Positions 34,138 through 46,144 of a stretch of 64,000 bases of DNA are shown here, piece after piece (the stretch's first letter is position 1; the number at the start of each line of letters is the position of its first letter). Source of the stretch: Lineolata rhizophorae (Eukaryota; Ascomycota; Dothideomycetes; Lineolatales; Lineolataceae); assembly GCA_010093515.1 (NCBI GenBank), contig MU001671.1, forward strand, positions 866,808 to 930,807. The letters are read 5' to 3'. The notes under the pieces were generated by a model, which was given only the letters and a program-made list of their open reading frames with translations, searched no databases and had not been told where the DNA came from. The position numbers and the translations under genes were made by a program.

Positions 34138-35824
34138 TCATCTATCGCTTTTGGCGTCGGCCGCGTGTCGTCTGAATAACGCGTTGGGAACCCTGTTGAC
34201 ATCGTTCAGGAAACTGAAGAACGCGGTCTTCTTCGAAGGCCGCTGCTGGATATGCGAAGCAAACTGAACCATCGGTCCTACAATGTCCTCGTCGCCAAGC
34301 TTGGGAAATTTTCCTTCGCTTTTTGGATCATTCAGAGAGGGCATTTTGACCAACGGCGCAGGCCCGACGAGAGCAGATGGAGCGATCTCCTGGCCGCTTT
34401 CGGCTGCCGTGTGAACGGAAAGCTCGTAATGTTTCTTCCACAACGCGTCCGTTTCCGCCCACTTCTCCTCTGTAAGTTTGTACGTCTTAGACGTAACCCC
34501 AAAATGTTCACCGGTCCGAACTTGGTGTTTGAGGAAGTTACACCGCGCTTGCTCCCAGTCCGCCAGTAATTCCTTGCACGAAGTCGCATCGTACCTTTCA
34601 GGAAGGTACGGCTCTGGGTATATTGTGTAGTTTGCGTGGCCAAGTTTGATCGCCCAGTGGTCGTTTGGGTCGGGCATGGCGATCGGCGGTATTTCCGACA
34701 TCGAGACTTGTGTGGGCGCACGCGAGCGCTGGAGAGACGATATCGACGGCTTCGTGGATAGAGGAGGCGTAGGCACGCCGGCCAACTGAGGTGTCTCAAC
34801 CGGCGTGTTGCTCGAAGAAAATGTCGTCGATCCCGCAACGCTCGGCGACTGAAGAGGAGACTGGACCGGAGTTTCTCTCACGGAGGCAGCAGTCATGATC
34901 GGAGGCAGTAGAGGTGTTGATGAAAGGTTATTACGGTTGATAGGCTCCTCCTCGTGTGATGTAGCGGGGTTTATCTGGATGGGTGACGACGGAGCGGATT
35001 CGGAGGGCCGATCGTGGACGCTCTTCGTAGGGGTGGGCGGATATTGATGAGACGGACACTCTAGCGGGGGAATTGCGGCCCCGGTCAAGGATGATGACCT
35101 GCTTGACGGGGCGTACGAGCGCACGGAGCTTCTTGAGCTCTGGGTTGCCGGAGGAATTTTGGCCTTCCGGTCCCTAAACCGACGAGATAGCGATGGGAAC
35201 CGCTCGCCAAACCGGCTTGCAATGCTGTTCACAGACGAATTTCCCGACCTTCGGCGCTTCGGAAGTTGGTGGTTCGAGAAATCGCCATCCTCGCCGCCCT
35301 CCACGGTATTAGAGAGATCGTAGGCAAGGTTCTCGGACAGTGCGTCATTTTGACCGGGGAACTGCAGCTTCTGGTGGCCGCAAATATCTACGTCGCCTAT
35401 AATGGGCCCACGGTTAGCGTCGTTGTTGCCGGCAATAAAGGGTTCGAGACGGGATGGATGCCCAACCAAAATACATACACAAACACGGTGCCAAGTTGTC
35501 CTCGTCGCTAACGAAAACAAATTCGCCGTCTCGCTCGGTGGGCTCCTCCTCGACCCCGGGCAGCTTTCCGGCCGAGGAATGGCAGTCGACGAGCTCGTAC
35601 GTCGACTGCGTGGAGCTCAGCGACGAGTTTGAGCTCGGGTATCGCGCGTGGCGGGCGGAGAAGGTGGGCGTGATGGGCGTGGAGCACTCTGAGGCAGCCG
35701 ACTGGTGGAGGTCGCCGGGCGGCATCGACGCGCCCGGGGACGCGCCCATGTCGCCGTCGGGGCTGCTGGCGGTGTTTTCTGAGGCAACGAGCGTGGGCAG
35801 GAGCAGAGGCCGCAGCTCGCGCAT
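34138..35824 (-). CDS. Uncharacterised Ser/Pro-rich fungal protein
   Basis: Two exons (35824-35479 and 35396-34138) encode 534 residues. The 82-nt intron is GTATGT...TATAG and keeps frame (NLAPCLC, then DVDICGHQKLQFPG). The start MRELRPLLLPTLVASENTAS resembles filamentous-fungal hypothetical proteins. The middle 300 residues are disordered and Ser/Thr/Pro-rich, with a basic patch (SLSRRFRDRKAK). The C-terminal 130 residues look folded: HWAIKLGHANYTIYPEPYLP, CKELLADWEQARCNFLKHQ, KTYKLTEEKWAETDALWKKH, ending in PNALFRRHAADAKSDR. I do not recognise a characterised domain and assign no function. Confidence 0.75.
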
Positions 35825-38800
35825 GGCGGTGTGGGAGACGGTGGCCGGGGGCGGGGAAGGGAAGGAAATTCTGGAGGTGGGCGAGGGCGGGAGCGAGAGA
35901 GAGCCGAGGCGCCGCTGGTGCTGCTGCTGCTACCGGGCTCCCATTCCCGACTTAAATCCCGCCTCGACGTGACAGAGAGCGGGACGAAGGGAGCGGCCGG
36001 TGCGTCGAGCGCTGTATACAGATCCTTTCCGGGACGAGTGGCTGCGCGGAAAGGTTTTGGAGGGTGCCACGACTGCCAGAGGTCCACGTTGTCGAGCCAG
36101 GTGCGCGGGCGAGCAGGCTTTTGCCAGTCGGAAGCGGAGCGCTGCCAGCCAACCACGGCTGCTGGGGGTACGCGCGCACGTGAGACAACAAGGAAACGAG
36201 GCGCCGTGCCCGGGCGGCAGTCCGCTGGCGACTTGGTGGGCGCGGTGGGAGGCTGCAAAAATGGGACGCCGGGAGAAGACGGTACGCTGAGGCGCGAAGG
36301 GAGCGGAGGGCAGGGCGGGAGTGGCTAAGCGGCGGAGGCGGGAAGCGGGCGGGCCAGCGAGAGGAAAAAGATGAGGGCGCGCGAGGGCTGGCGGCGAGGT
36401 GGGATGCCGCCCAGATTTGTGCGCGACGAGCCGGCCGGGCTGGGGCGCGCCGTAGCTTAGCTCGACGCTCCCCAAGTGGATGCGCCGCATCTCCTCCCGG
36501 CCGACCAGGGTCCGCTCTCCCTCGCCCGCAGCCCCAGCAGCTCGACCCATCAGACCTAGGCACAGCAGCAAACGTACAAGGGCCGTGGTACCCCGTGTCG
36601 CCCAAGAACCCCCCAGCCCGCCGTGACTCCAGCGTGTCTCCACCTGCTCCGGCGAGGCAGTCTGCACCCGTCATCATTGTGCTGCCCGGACGGGTGCCAC
36701 GGCGGCACGGCCGCAAGACGACTCTTGCTGCGTGGGATTCGGATAGATACCTGCCTCACCAGGCTCACCTACTACGTACCGCCCATCTGGTGGCGGTCCC
36801 ACCCACGTCAACAAAAAAGGACTGACGTTCCTATAGCATAGACGCATAGATAAGTACCAAGCTACAATGCAGGCGCTTACCTGCCTGGTGCATTATCAAG
36901 ATCAGTACGGAGTAGGACGTGTCTGGTAGGTAGGCACTCCGTACTTCCAGTGCGGCCTTCCAACCACATACTTCTGGCAGTCCCACTCTCGTCACTCCCG
37001 TCCCCGCGCAGTTCTCCGAATTGACAGGCCCGGAGCAGGGCGGCCAAGACCGATGATGGATGCGAAGCGGGCTGCTCCAACCGGCGGCGCCAATCAGGTC
37101 CGGACCCACATGGAAGCGAAGATTTTGTTCTTCATCTACGAGTAGCGTCGGCGCCATCGATGCGAATGGGATGGGAGCCCCGGCCTGGTGGTGCTCCCGC
37201 TCGCCGCTATGCCCGCCTAGGAAGTTTCACGTTCTCCCAGAAAAAAAGAGGCGGTCCCAGCGAAGCGCAACGCCCACGCCCACGGCACCGAAGAAAAAGA
37301 AATGACGCGGGATCGGTTGGAAAGATGAGGCAGCTCCATGGCTCCCTCTTTGCCCTCGCGGGAGCATTGAACAATTGCTTCTGCGGAAGTCATGGTTCAT
37401 CCCGCGCAAGATGGCGGCCGGGTAGGTCCCGCACGCCCCAACCCGCTCCGGCGGATGTTCTGGAAGCAATGTAAATAGAGTGAATTCTGCGCCGCCCCAG
37501 TCCAATCTCTTCTCTCGCACGCTTGCGCCCGAGTATTTCTCCGAGCAAGTGCCTCTAGGGCAGGGGAGCCGCGAACGATTGCTGGGTGCTCCGTGATGCT
37601 ACCGTCTCGTCTAGTCTCGTCGAGCAGAGCAGGGCCATCGGACGATAACCGTAGTCCCGTCTGGCCAAAAGGAAAAAGGATCAGCGCTCTCGCGACCCGG
37701 CCGCCGGGGCCCAGTTGCGCAACAACCGGCCGCGGTCCGCGAGGCTTTCTCTCCCGGAAAGCGGGCGATGATCCGTCGCGGCACTACCGGCGATTGGCGG
37801 GCAGGCCTGTCGCCCGGGGGTTCCATGTTCATCGTTCGCGGTTGGCTTTTGTCCAAGCCGTCACTCTGCCGCTTCTCGGGCCTGCCAAGCGGCGCTATGA
37901 GGCCAGTGCTCCACCTCCCACTAACGGGCGGGCCTCCGCGGCGGTCCCAATTGCTCGTCCTCCCCGAACTGAAGTTGGGGGGCTTCTGATGAACGTTGTA
38001 ACGGCGGAGAACAAACGCGTACCGTCCCGACCTGGGCATGTGGTAGACAACACCCTGTGCGGGAATGAGGTCACGCGCTGGGCGGGCGGCTCCACCTCCG
38101 CTCCCGTGGAGGCTCCAAATGCTCCCCTCCTCGGCCAATCCGGATCCCGGGCGTGGCGGCCGGCCGTGAGCATCCCGTCGTGTGGTTTCCTGACCCGCCC
38201 CTGGATGCAGAAATAATCGGGCCTAACCTGTCAGGCCTCAAGCCCCGCGGAGCCGTTCGAACGGGGCGGCGGGTTCCTGCAAAGAGCTCAAACGCGCCGC
38301 TTTTTTTTCTTCAGCGAACTCCACCCGCGTCTCCACCGTTCAACCCCCTTCGCGCCTCGGTCGTGCCATCATAAACCATATTGCTCCGCGGGAAGCAGCG
38401 CACGACTCTCCACCGTTGTTCGTGTTCAGCCTCCAGCGGTTGGCGCCCCTGGCATCTCCTCATGCCCTTGAGCTTGTGCGACTCCAGATATCTCAAACCT
38501 TCTTCGCCGGATGCGGCGGTCTCGACCGCGCCCTTGTGGTTGTATCCCTCGGGCTTGTCTGACCCACACAGTAACCAGAGCCCGGACACCGTTGTCGAAC
38601 GTGGCGTCGAGAGCAGGGATGCAAAGTCGCATCCGGAGAGACCCAGCTGTTGGCGGCTGCAAGAGTTTGCGATAATTCCCGAAAACATCGAATTTTGTGC
38701 GGAAACCTCCCCTATCCTATGTTTGAAGCCATTGCGCGTCAATAAATCCTACTCTTTCAGGCGGGAAATCGAGAGTTATTGCACAGGCGGCTTGCTGATG

Positions 38801-40941
38801 TCGTCCATCGAACCTCCCGGACTCCGAGCTGCCTAGCCTGCCAACCCCGGTCGCCACCCAGCAAGTCAGCTACGCCCTCGCTCATGTCGCACGGGAGCAC
38901 GCCATGGGCTTTCCTTAGAGAGTCCCGCCTGAGACTGCGGAGCAGTCTGGCCTTGCAGTAATAAGTGCTCACGACGGCCTCGCTTACCTGCAGTCTGCGA
39001 GAGATCACCTCTAGAGCAATCTCCGCTCCTTGAGGTACAGGATACGACGTTTGCGTCTTTGCAGAGCGGTGTTTGAGTGGACCACGTCAGCAGCTCGTCC
39101 AATCACCGCCTCACTTGAAATATGCACGCTCTACTCCGTACATTTCCACGTTGTCCCACAAGCTTACTCTCCGAAAGAAATCACAGCAGCGAGCTGGCCT
39201 TACATGCCTTTACTCCGTATTTCGCCTATCTAACGCACTGTAAGCCAGTCCGCACGGCAGTCGCAGCCAACCATCACTTCACATTTTCTTGCTGGCCTTC
39301 ACCAGATGCCAAACCAACACAAACTCCGATACTTATTAGCAGGTCGACCGTCCACTCGCCGCCTACTGCCGATGCTGCTGCTGCCGTTCAACTAATACCA
39401 CCTCCCCTGCTCCCGGTCAATCCCATGGCAAACGCTCATTGCTTGCTATTCAAACACCCCGGACCTCCCAAAACAAAAGGAGCCATTCCGCTAGCGAAGA
39501 CGTGGTTTATCCTGATTACGGCCACGCCGCTTCGGCCCATGTGCGTAGCCGAGCCGACCGGCGCAGCGCAACGTCGGATGCAGGGCGGGAGAGCAGACTG
39601 AAGAATGGCGGCAGCGCACAGCGAATGTTCTTTTGCGTCACACTGCGGCTGCGGCTCCCCAAACTTTTCGCCCAGATGGCCAGCGCAGCAGAGGCCCTGG
39701 CATGGATAGGTGCGGAGCCGTCCCCGGGTCTTTCCGCGGGTGTCATGCGTAGGCGAAATCTTTACGTAGTAAGCTCCGTGGGCTCTTAGCGATCGCTATC
39801 GCTGACCAAGGGCAGTGGCGGTGTTCATTCGACCTGTCGTCTCTTTTCCCGACAACTTGATGCGCTCCATATATTTCCGCATCAAGCACACAAATAGAAA
39901 AAAAAAGTTCTCAAACTCACACATGTAGGAAAAAAGAAAGCAGCGCATAGGAGAAAAGGAAAGGAAAATTTTGTTGTATACCATGCCCACGACAGAACGC
40001 CGAAATGCAGCAGCTGCTTCCCGCCCAGAGATTTTAATTTAGTACCCGGCCCAGGGTTCCACGGCCGCGACTGGCAGGGCTGCAAGTTGCAATGAAGCGA
40101 GGTGTTCAAGGACCAGGCCCGCAGTCGGGCTGCATGGTGCCTGACGCCAACGAAAAAGTCTAAAGTCAATTCGTGGAGGATCTAGCACCACACTATCGGT
40201 AAAGTCAGGTACAACAGTCTACCGCCCTCATCTTCCGCACATTGGCAGGGCTCTGCTTGCAAACGGCGATTACCTATCGTATCGTCGTTGATCTCAACAA
40301 CTACTGATGGGTTGCTGAGTGGGTGGCCGTCCAATGACTTCAGAGAAAACTCTGACGACACCACCCTAAGCAGCCGTTAATAGCGACTATTCGGATACCG
40401 CAATCGAGGCCAACATCCTAGGATGGGTTTATACAGATTACCTTTGGTCTCTCCATAAAAAAAAAAATACAGGAGAACGGGTATTATCATGTCAAAGGAC
40501 TTGGAAGCGCACCAACCGTAGACAATCAAACTTCTTACCTCAGTCCAGACGCCGGATTCACAGTTTCGCGATTTGTATGGTTTCCCATATCGTTAAGCCG
40601 TTCAATATGCTGCAAATCAATTGGTTGCGGGGTCGAGAAAAGCACCGTCAATCTCTTGCTATGAAGGCGAACGATGAGATACATACGTCCTCGGGACAGA
40701 GGACGATTTTGCCCTCGACTCGTTTACACATTGATAACTCGGCCTTGCAATTTTATAAGCTGAAGAGGGAACGCGCAAAATGCTTGACGAGGCCACGGTG
40801 GGGAGTTCTCGTCTGCCGCATGCACCTAGGCCTTTCCCGAGGTTTCTTCAATAGCGTATCTTAACTGCATTTCACGGCCAACGCTCATACGTAGTACATA
40901 GGGCTACTCTCTGTTCTGAGCGATTGATCTGCGAATTGGCG
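35825..40941. other. Gene-free stretch of 5.1 kb
   Basis: The first 2.5 kb is very GC-rich and open on several frames at once, which is composition rather than coding. Copies of the TACGGAGTA motif lie at 36905-36914 and, inverted, at about 36936-36946, and again near 39132-39141 and 39211-39219. A-runs occur at about 39898-39906 and 40458-40467. I see no protein-like frame. Confidence 0.45.
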
Positions 40942-43754
40942 TTAGATCCAGAACTGCCGCCAGATGTCCCGCTGTTGGGGAGTTCCCCTGAACTAATGAT
41001 AAAGGAAACGTTAGCTCATATATGCAACACGGCATCATTGCGTAGGTCAGGTGTCAGTTGATCGCGATGGCTTGCGATGCTGGTGGAGCATCGTTCGTAG
41101 CAAGGGGGTGTTCGAATGAAGAGCAAAATTTTACAGAAAAGTGGGGATGGACTATTGGCAGACTGGGCAAAGTTCCTTTGCTACCGAGTTTAGCAGCACC
41201 AGCAAGGGTTTGAACGGGGATGTGCCCAACAATTGAGCTAGAGGGAAACATAGACAGCGATGGGACAGTAATTTAGCGAGCAAACCCCTTGCAAAGCCCA
41301 GGGGCCAAGAATAAGGCTGACGACAACCATGGCGGAAAAGAAGAACGATTGGAAAATAATTGGAAAGATAGGGATGTAGCTCGATAGAATTTCACATACT
41401 TTGAAGTCAACCTTAGTAATGTCTTCGAACCCTTCTTCCTTTTTCGGTTCGCGAAACCTGGCCGTAAAACCTGCAAAAGCGGACTTAGGCAGTATGGTAC
41501 GCGCCTCTGGATTCATCTACGAAAATTAATTTGCGTCAGTACAGAAAAATGTTAATAGAACGCCTAAGCTCTAATCTACGCCATAAAAGGACTGAAATAA
41601 GCGTAGTGTGAGAGATAAGAAATAGTTGAGGCTATCCGAGGTGAAAGCCCAACAAGTAGGACTCTGTATCATTCGTACGACAACAGTGGGAACCCCGGGC
41701 TGAATACAACATAAGGAATGCGGGGAAACGTGGCAAGAATGTTGACTTACGCCAGCGTCAGAATTTGTGAGTGCCCGGACGGCGTCATTGTGTTCACACA
41801 ATCTCGCTGGAGCCGTAAACCATATGCACCGTATGGGGGCCGAGAGACTGCGGGCTAGTTTCACCCAGTAACTTCGAGTCTCAAGATCAGCGTTGGTGTT
41901 GTCTGTCTCGAATGCATTTGTCAACTACGCTGTACTCAATCAAGACAAGGCAGCTTCATGTTCCAAGAACGCAAGATGCGATGTGCAGCAAACCACCATT
42001 TTCCAGGTGATTCCTACAGGTGAACACATTCCGCTTCCTCGGCGTGCATATAGGTATAAATCTGGCTATTGGAGTCCGACTCACCAACAGCGACTGATAT
42101 CCCGCCCTTGAGATATTCCTCGGCCTGTTTCAGGCACTTGTCTCGCTATGCCATTGTTCACTGCAGTGAGCCAACTAAAAGTTTAAATGGTAGGACAAGC
42201 ACATGAAAGGCTAAGGCTGAGCGCATGCTACCCCAGAGCGCCACCAAACGGAAACGGCCGCACGAAAGATGCAACTCACGGTTTTCAGTGTGTCCTGATT
42301 CACCCTTTCGTAACCAAGTGGCTTGAGAACTTTCCAATAGAATGTGCTCTTGCCAGACGCTGGGGAACCACAGAAGATAACAAGCTCCAGGGTGTGTGCC
42401 TTCGAGTACACCGGAGTCGCCACGTCTGAAACGGTATTCAAATAGATTATTTATCAGAGTTAAGCTCGCTTAGTCGATGTTGGCGTAATGAGGTTCGGGT
42501 AGTATCTGCACAACCTGCAGTTGTGCGACGTGGGATTAAGCCTTACCTGCATTGTCTTCTGAAGCAGTCTCGGTTGGACGTACATCCTGTAAATACGACT
42601 TAGGATCAAATTCTCTCTCGAATGGTGCAGGCGCAGCATTTAAAAAGTATTCTTCCGGTGTCTTGAACGCAATGCCAACATTAGCGGCAAAGTTCCTTTT
42701 AAATGCAACCAGTCAGTATGTCCGCCAAGTTTTATAAGATTTAGAGTAATGCACCTATCCGAACAAGAGAAGTCTCGGGCGCTCTGGCCAGTCTTCTTCG
42801 ATTCCGCGCCTCCGATGTTGCTCACGCGGCCACCTGCATCGCCAATGAAGAACGAGTTCTCGATATCCACGCAGTCCTCGTTAGCTGAAGGCACAGGGCG
42901 AAGGTCGTACTCCTCGCAAACTTCGTTCCACATCCCTGTCCGGGGTTTGCGGAAACGGTCTTGGGTCGTTGCAGCGTAAATTGTCAATGGAAGATCCAGT
43001 TGCCCCAAGACTGCTGATACCTTGGTTTTGAAGTCAGAGACCCTCTTCCTATCAGACTTAACCGACTTCGACTTCGTGTCTTCCTTCAAGTTTAGACCGC
43101 TTTGGTTACTTAGGATAGTGACGATATACCTACGTGACAACGGATTAGCGCCATAACAAGTAAAAAGACATGTGAATGTGATAAGCTCTTGCTACGAATT
43201 GATCGGGATGGGAACGAACATACCCGTCCTCGTACAACGACCGCAGCCGCCCTGGCACAGAGCCATGCCACCACTTCCAATCCGATGCATCTTTTGCGAA
43301 CTTGCAACCAGACGCTGGCGTGATCAAAGTCGAGTCCTGCAACGCACGTCAGTGCCCGTCTCGACCACAGCAGCGAATTCAGGTCCATAGGATGTACAAA
43401 GTCAAAGGCCGCAATTTTCCGTCGTTTCATGCCTGCAGACGGCGCGCTAGTTTCGCTGGTCTTGTAGCGACCAACGAGCAGGCTCTGATCCACGACATGC
43501 CAAGTCAGCTTTTCGGGCTCCTTCTTGGACGCAGGCGTGAAAAAGTTTGCGACGGCTTTTTCTGCACTGGGTGTGAGTAATTATGCTACTAGAAAGCGAA
43601 AGTCGCGAAAAAGGAGCCTACGCGTTGTGGTTGATTGTTGCTTGAGTCGCTTCGATGCCGGCGGCGAAATAGCACGGTCTTCCGTCGCCCGCTTGCCTGC
43701 CGCACGGGGTGGTGAGGGAGCCATTCGCTGTATATGCTTTATGGCTCTGCTCAT
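40942..43754 (-). CDS. PNK1: Bifunctional polynucleotide kinase 3'-phosphatase (PNKP)
   Basis: This DNA end-repair enzyme removes 3' phosphates and adds 5' phosphates in single- and double-strand break repair. I reconstructed ten exons: 43754-43622, 43561-43398, 43336-43224, 43129-42755, 42695-42547, 42425-42280, 42145-42085, 41902-41751, 41516-41400 and 40992-40942. Starting at 43754 gives 486 residues; the Met at 43724 (476 residues) is equally plausible. The HAD phosphatase block has AAFDFDSTLI (nucleophile DxD), SNQSG and FIGDAGGR. The kinase block has the P-loop GSPASGKST, GYERVNQDT, VDNTNADLETR and IRCIWFTAP. The protein ends in FRGTPQQRDIWRQFWI. No FHA domain is present, as in fission yeast Pnk1. 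The N-terminus is basic, with a PIP-box-like QKAVANFF. Intron 9 (407 nt) is long for this window. Confidence 0.92.
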
Positions 43755-44595
43755 ATGAGGTTTGTACAAAAGCTTTGGAAAGTTGCAAACGAGTAGAAGG
43801 GTGTCGCAGACAAAGACGCGAATCAACCCACGAGGTTGCGCTTGAAGCGCGAACACGCGAAGTCACGTGCTAAGTTTTAAATGAACGCCAATACCCACGT
43901 CTTTAGACTGCTGGGCCTATCATATTCAGATTCACGTGAAAGGATGCTCCCTCACATACAACTAATTGTTCAAATAAATTCTTCAGGCAGGTGTTGAGAG
44001 ACCTGTCTTAATTCGCTTGGCCAGCGACGTAGTAGCTAATAACCCACCTATTCAGCTACAGCTGAACTCCAAGAATCAAAATGGAAATCCAGCCATTCTT
44101 TTACTAGCTGCCTGTAAATTCCGCTGAAGAATGACTCCCGGCTCCTGTTACACTGTCCCTCAGTTCACCAAAGCCAGACATTGTGAGACTGCTCAGCGCT
44201 CAACATCAGCAGAATTTCAGTTTATGTCCCACGTCCCAAATCAACCCTGTCGTCTACAGAGCACCTACAACATTCAAGTTCTCTATCAATATAGGAAATC
44301 TTTCCACGATGAGGGCTAACATCCATACTAGTTATCAGGGCACAATTTTCGGCCCTGGCTCTATGCTGTCTCTAATCAAAACCTCAGCGGTTTCTATCAG
44401 TTGGGGAGTACGCACCTCAACGAACTTAGGTGTTTTATAGACAGCCTATGTTTCACCTGCGATTGTTCTGCCAGGTTCATTCCCTCGGTCGGTGCATTTA
44501 CCCATAGCCATGCGGTTCCTCGACCATCTATAGATCCGAGTTTGCAAATTTTTACGTCCCCTCTTGTTTCCAATCATCTCATCCCATTCTCTAGT
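43755..44595. other. Intergenic between the Cys-rich GPI protein and PNKP
   Basis: This 0.84 kb contains the PNKP promoter. Two CACGTG boxes are listed separately. No gene is recognised. Confidence 0.5.
43863..43939. promoter_or_regulatory. Two CACGTG E-boxes upstream of PNKP
   Basis: TCACGTGC at 43863-43870 and the perfect octamer TCACGTGA at 43932-43939 lie about 110-185 bases upstream of the start. They match the core bound by Cbf1-type bHLH factors. Use in this fungus is inferred. Confidence 0.4.
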
Positions 44596-46144
44596 TCAAA
44601 TAACCACCATCCCAACCGAAACAGCAATTCCAAATGTGGCAACTAGGCGTCCTAACTCCGCACCACCTCTTCTTCGCCCTGCCTTTGATATCGCCGGCAC
44701 CCTGCTCACGGTCTCAACCGCCTGTCCTGATACCGTTGCTGTACACACCGGCCCGCATGCGTATCCACCCGGACAGCACCCACCCCCATCACTCTGCGCA
44801 CATGAGTTCCAGCCGTCGGCACAGTGGCTCGACACCGATGCAAAGCCAATTGACGCACCATTAGAGCCAGTTGCGAGTATGGTGACGCCGTTCGAATCGA
44901 CGACGGTATTCGAGGGCCCTGGCGGGCACGATGTAGAATCACAGTCGCGTTCAACACGACAGCAACCACCGCGGTAGTAAGCGCTGCACATGTAGAAGCC
45001 GGTGGGGCAAACACTAGGCCCAGAGCTAGACGTGATTGTAGTGACGAGCTCGGCGCTGCTTGTCGGGCGTGCAGGAGGGTTCGCAGTCGCTGAACTGGTA
45101 CTGCTGAGTGGCGGGCAATTGACGGGGCCACAAGAGCGGTCAGTTGCACAGCAGCCGCCGCCGAGGCTCGCTGGACAGCTACGGAAGCCTGGGCTACAGG
45201 TTGAGGATGGTGGCAGCGATGTGGTAGATGGTAGCGAAGAAGTTGAAGTGGTTGTGGGCGCAGACGAAGTTGAACTAGTTGTGGTTGAAGCTGAGGAATA
45301 TGAAGGGATTGCAGAGGTAGAGGGTTCGGGAGGTTGAACAATTGTCGTGGCCGTGTTCGTGTAGACACCTACTCCTAAGCGTATCAGTAGGGTCTCCTCG
45401 ACAAAATCAAAATGTCGCAAGGCACTCACAGCCAATATCCTCGCACTCGTAGTTAGGAATGCAACACCCTCCGTTCGAGGTTCCAGGGCAACTGGTATAG
45501 CCATCGTCTTCATTGCAAGTCGACACGCCTCCGCCGCACGAAGCTCCTTGCGGACAGCAACCCACGTCACCAAGCCCGGTATCCTCCACAATTATGCACT
45601 GCTCGTCTGTGCTACAACAACTATTTGGCCGATCGATATCTGTGCATGCGCGCGTTCCCGCAGGGCACTGAAAGTCTCTGGGTTCGAGATAGCTTCGCCG
45701 GAAATATCGAAAGAACTCTTCCGCTTGTGGTTGCATCTCGGCATGGAGGTTGAAAGGGGGGAGTAACTGCACAGAAGCATTGGCATAAGCCAAAGGAGCT
45801 TCAATATCACTCCTCCTACTTCGTCGATGGACCGCCACTTCCGAATATTCCGGACCAGAAGATGCAGTCCCGTCCACACCATCCATGTCGAACACCCAGT
45901 AATCTAGGTAGAACTTCTCGCCCTCGTCGTCGCTCATCTTCCTAACACCGATCGGCGTTTGTCTCGCAAGCCTCTCTTGCACTTCAATATCTCTCTTGAC
46001 ATGTATCTCATCCTCCGGGTAGTATTTGGCGTGCGCAGGGAGGTTATAAGGCCATGGTCTGTCTGCTGATGTTGTCGCAGGGTTTCCAGCTAGGAGCAAG
46101 AGGAGCGATGTTGGAAGAGAAAGAAGGTATTGTAGGCGAGCCAT
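44596..46144 (-). CDS. Secreted Cys-rich, probably GPI-anchored protein with repeated CC modules
   Basis: Exons 46144-45430 and 45368-44596 encode 495 residues. The 61-nt intron (GTGAGT...GAGTAG) rejoins ECEDIGC to VYTNTATT. The N-terminus MARLQYLLSLPTSLLLLLAG is a signal peptide. The C-terminus (VATFGIAVSVGMVVI after a basic-polar stretch) fits a GPI-attachment signal. Between them lie about five half-cystine modules of the form C-x(4-7)-C-x(5-8)-GGCC-x(4-6)-C, for example CSPGFRSCPASLGGGCCATD, FYMCSAYYRGGCCRVERDC and WNSCAQSDGGGCCPGGYAC. Ser/Thr-rich linkers separate the modules and are likely O-glycosylated. A role at the cell surface or wall is inferred; no catalytic motif is seen. Confidence 0.82.

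Noticed and set aside
35831-36328. 165-codon + strand frame
   Set aside because: It lies in the GC-rich leader and promoter of the minus-strand gene at 34138-35824; the Gly/Arg repeats are compositional.
37593-38216. 207-codon + strand frame
   Set aside because: It overlaps a 175-codon frame on the other strand in very GC-rich DNA, has no domain-like segment, and its residue make-up reflects base composition.
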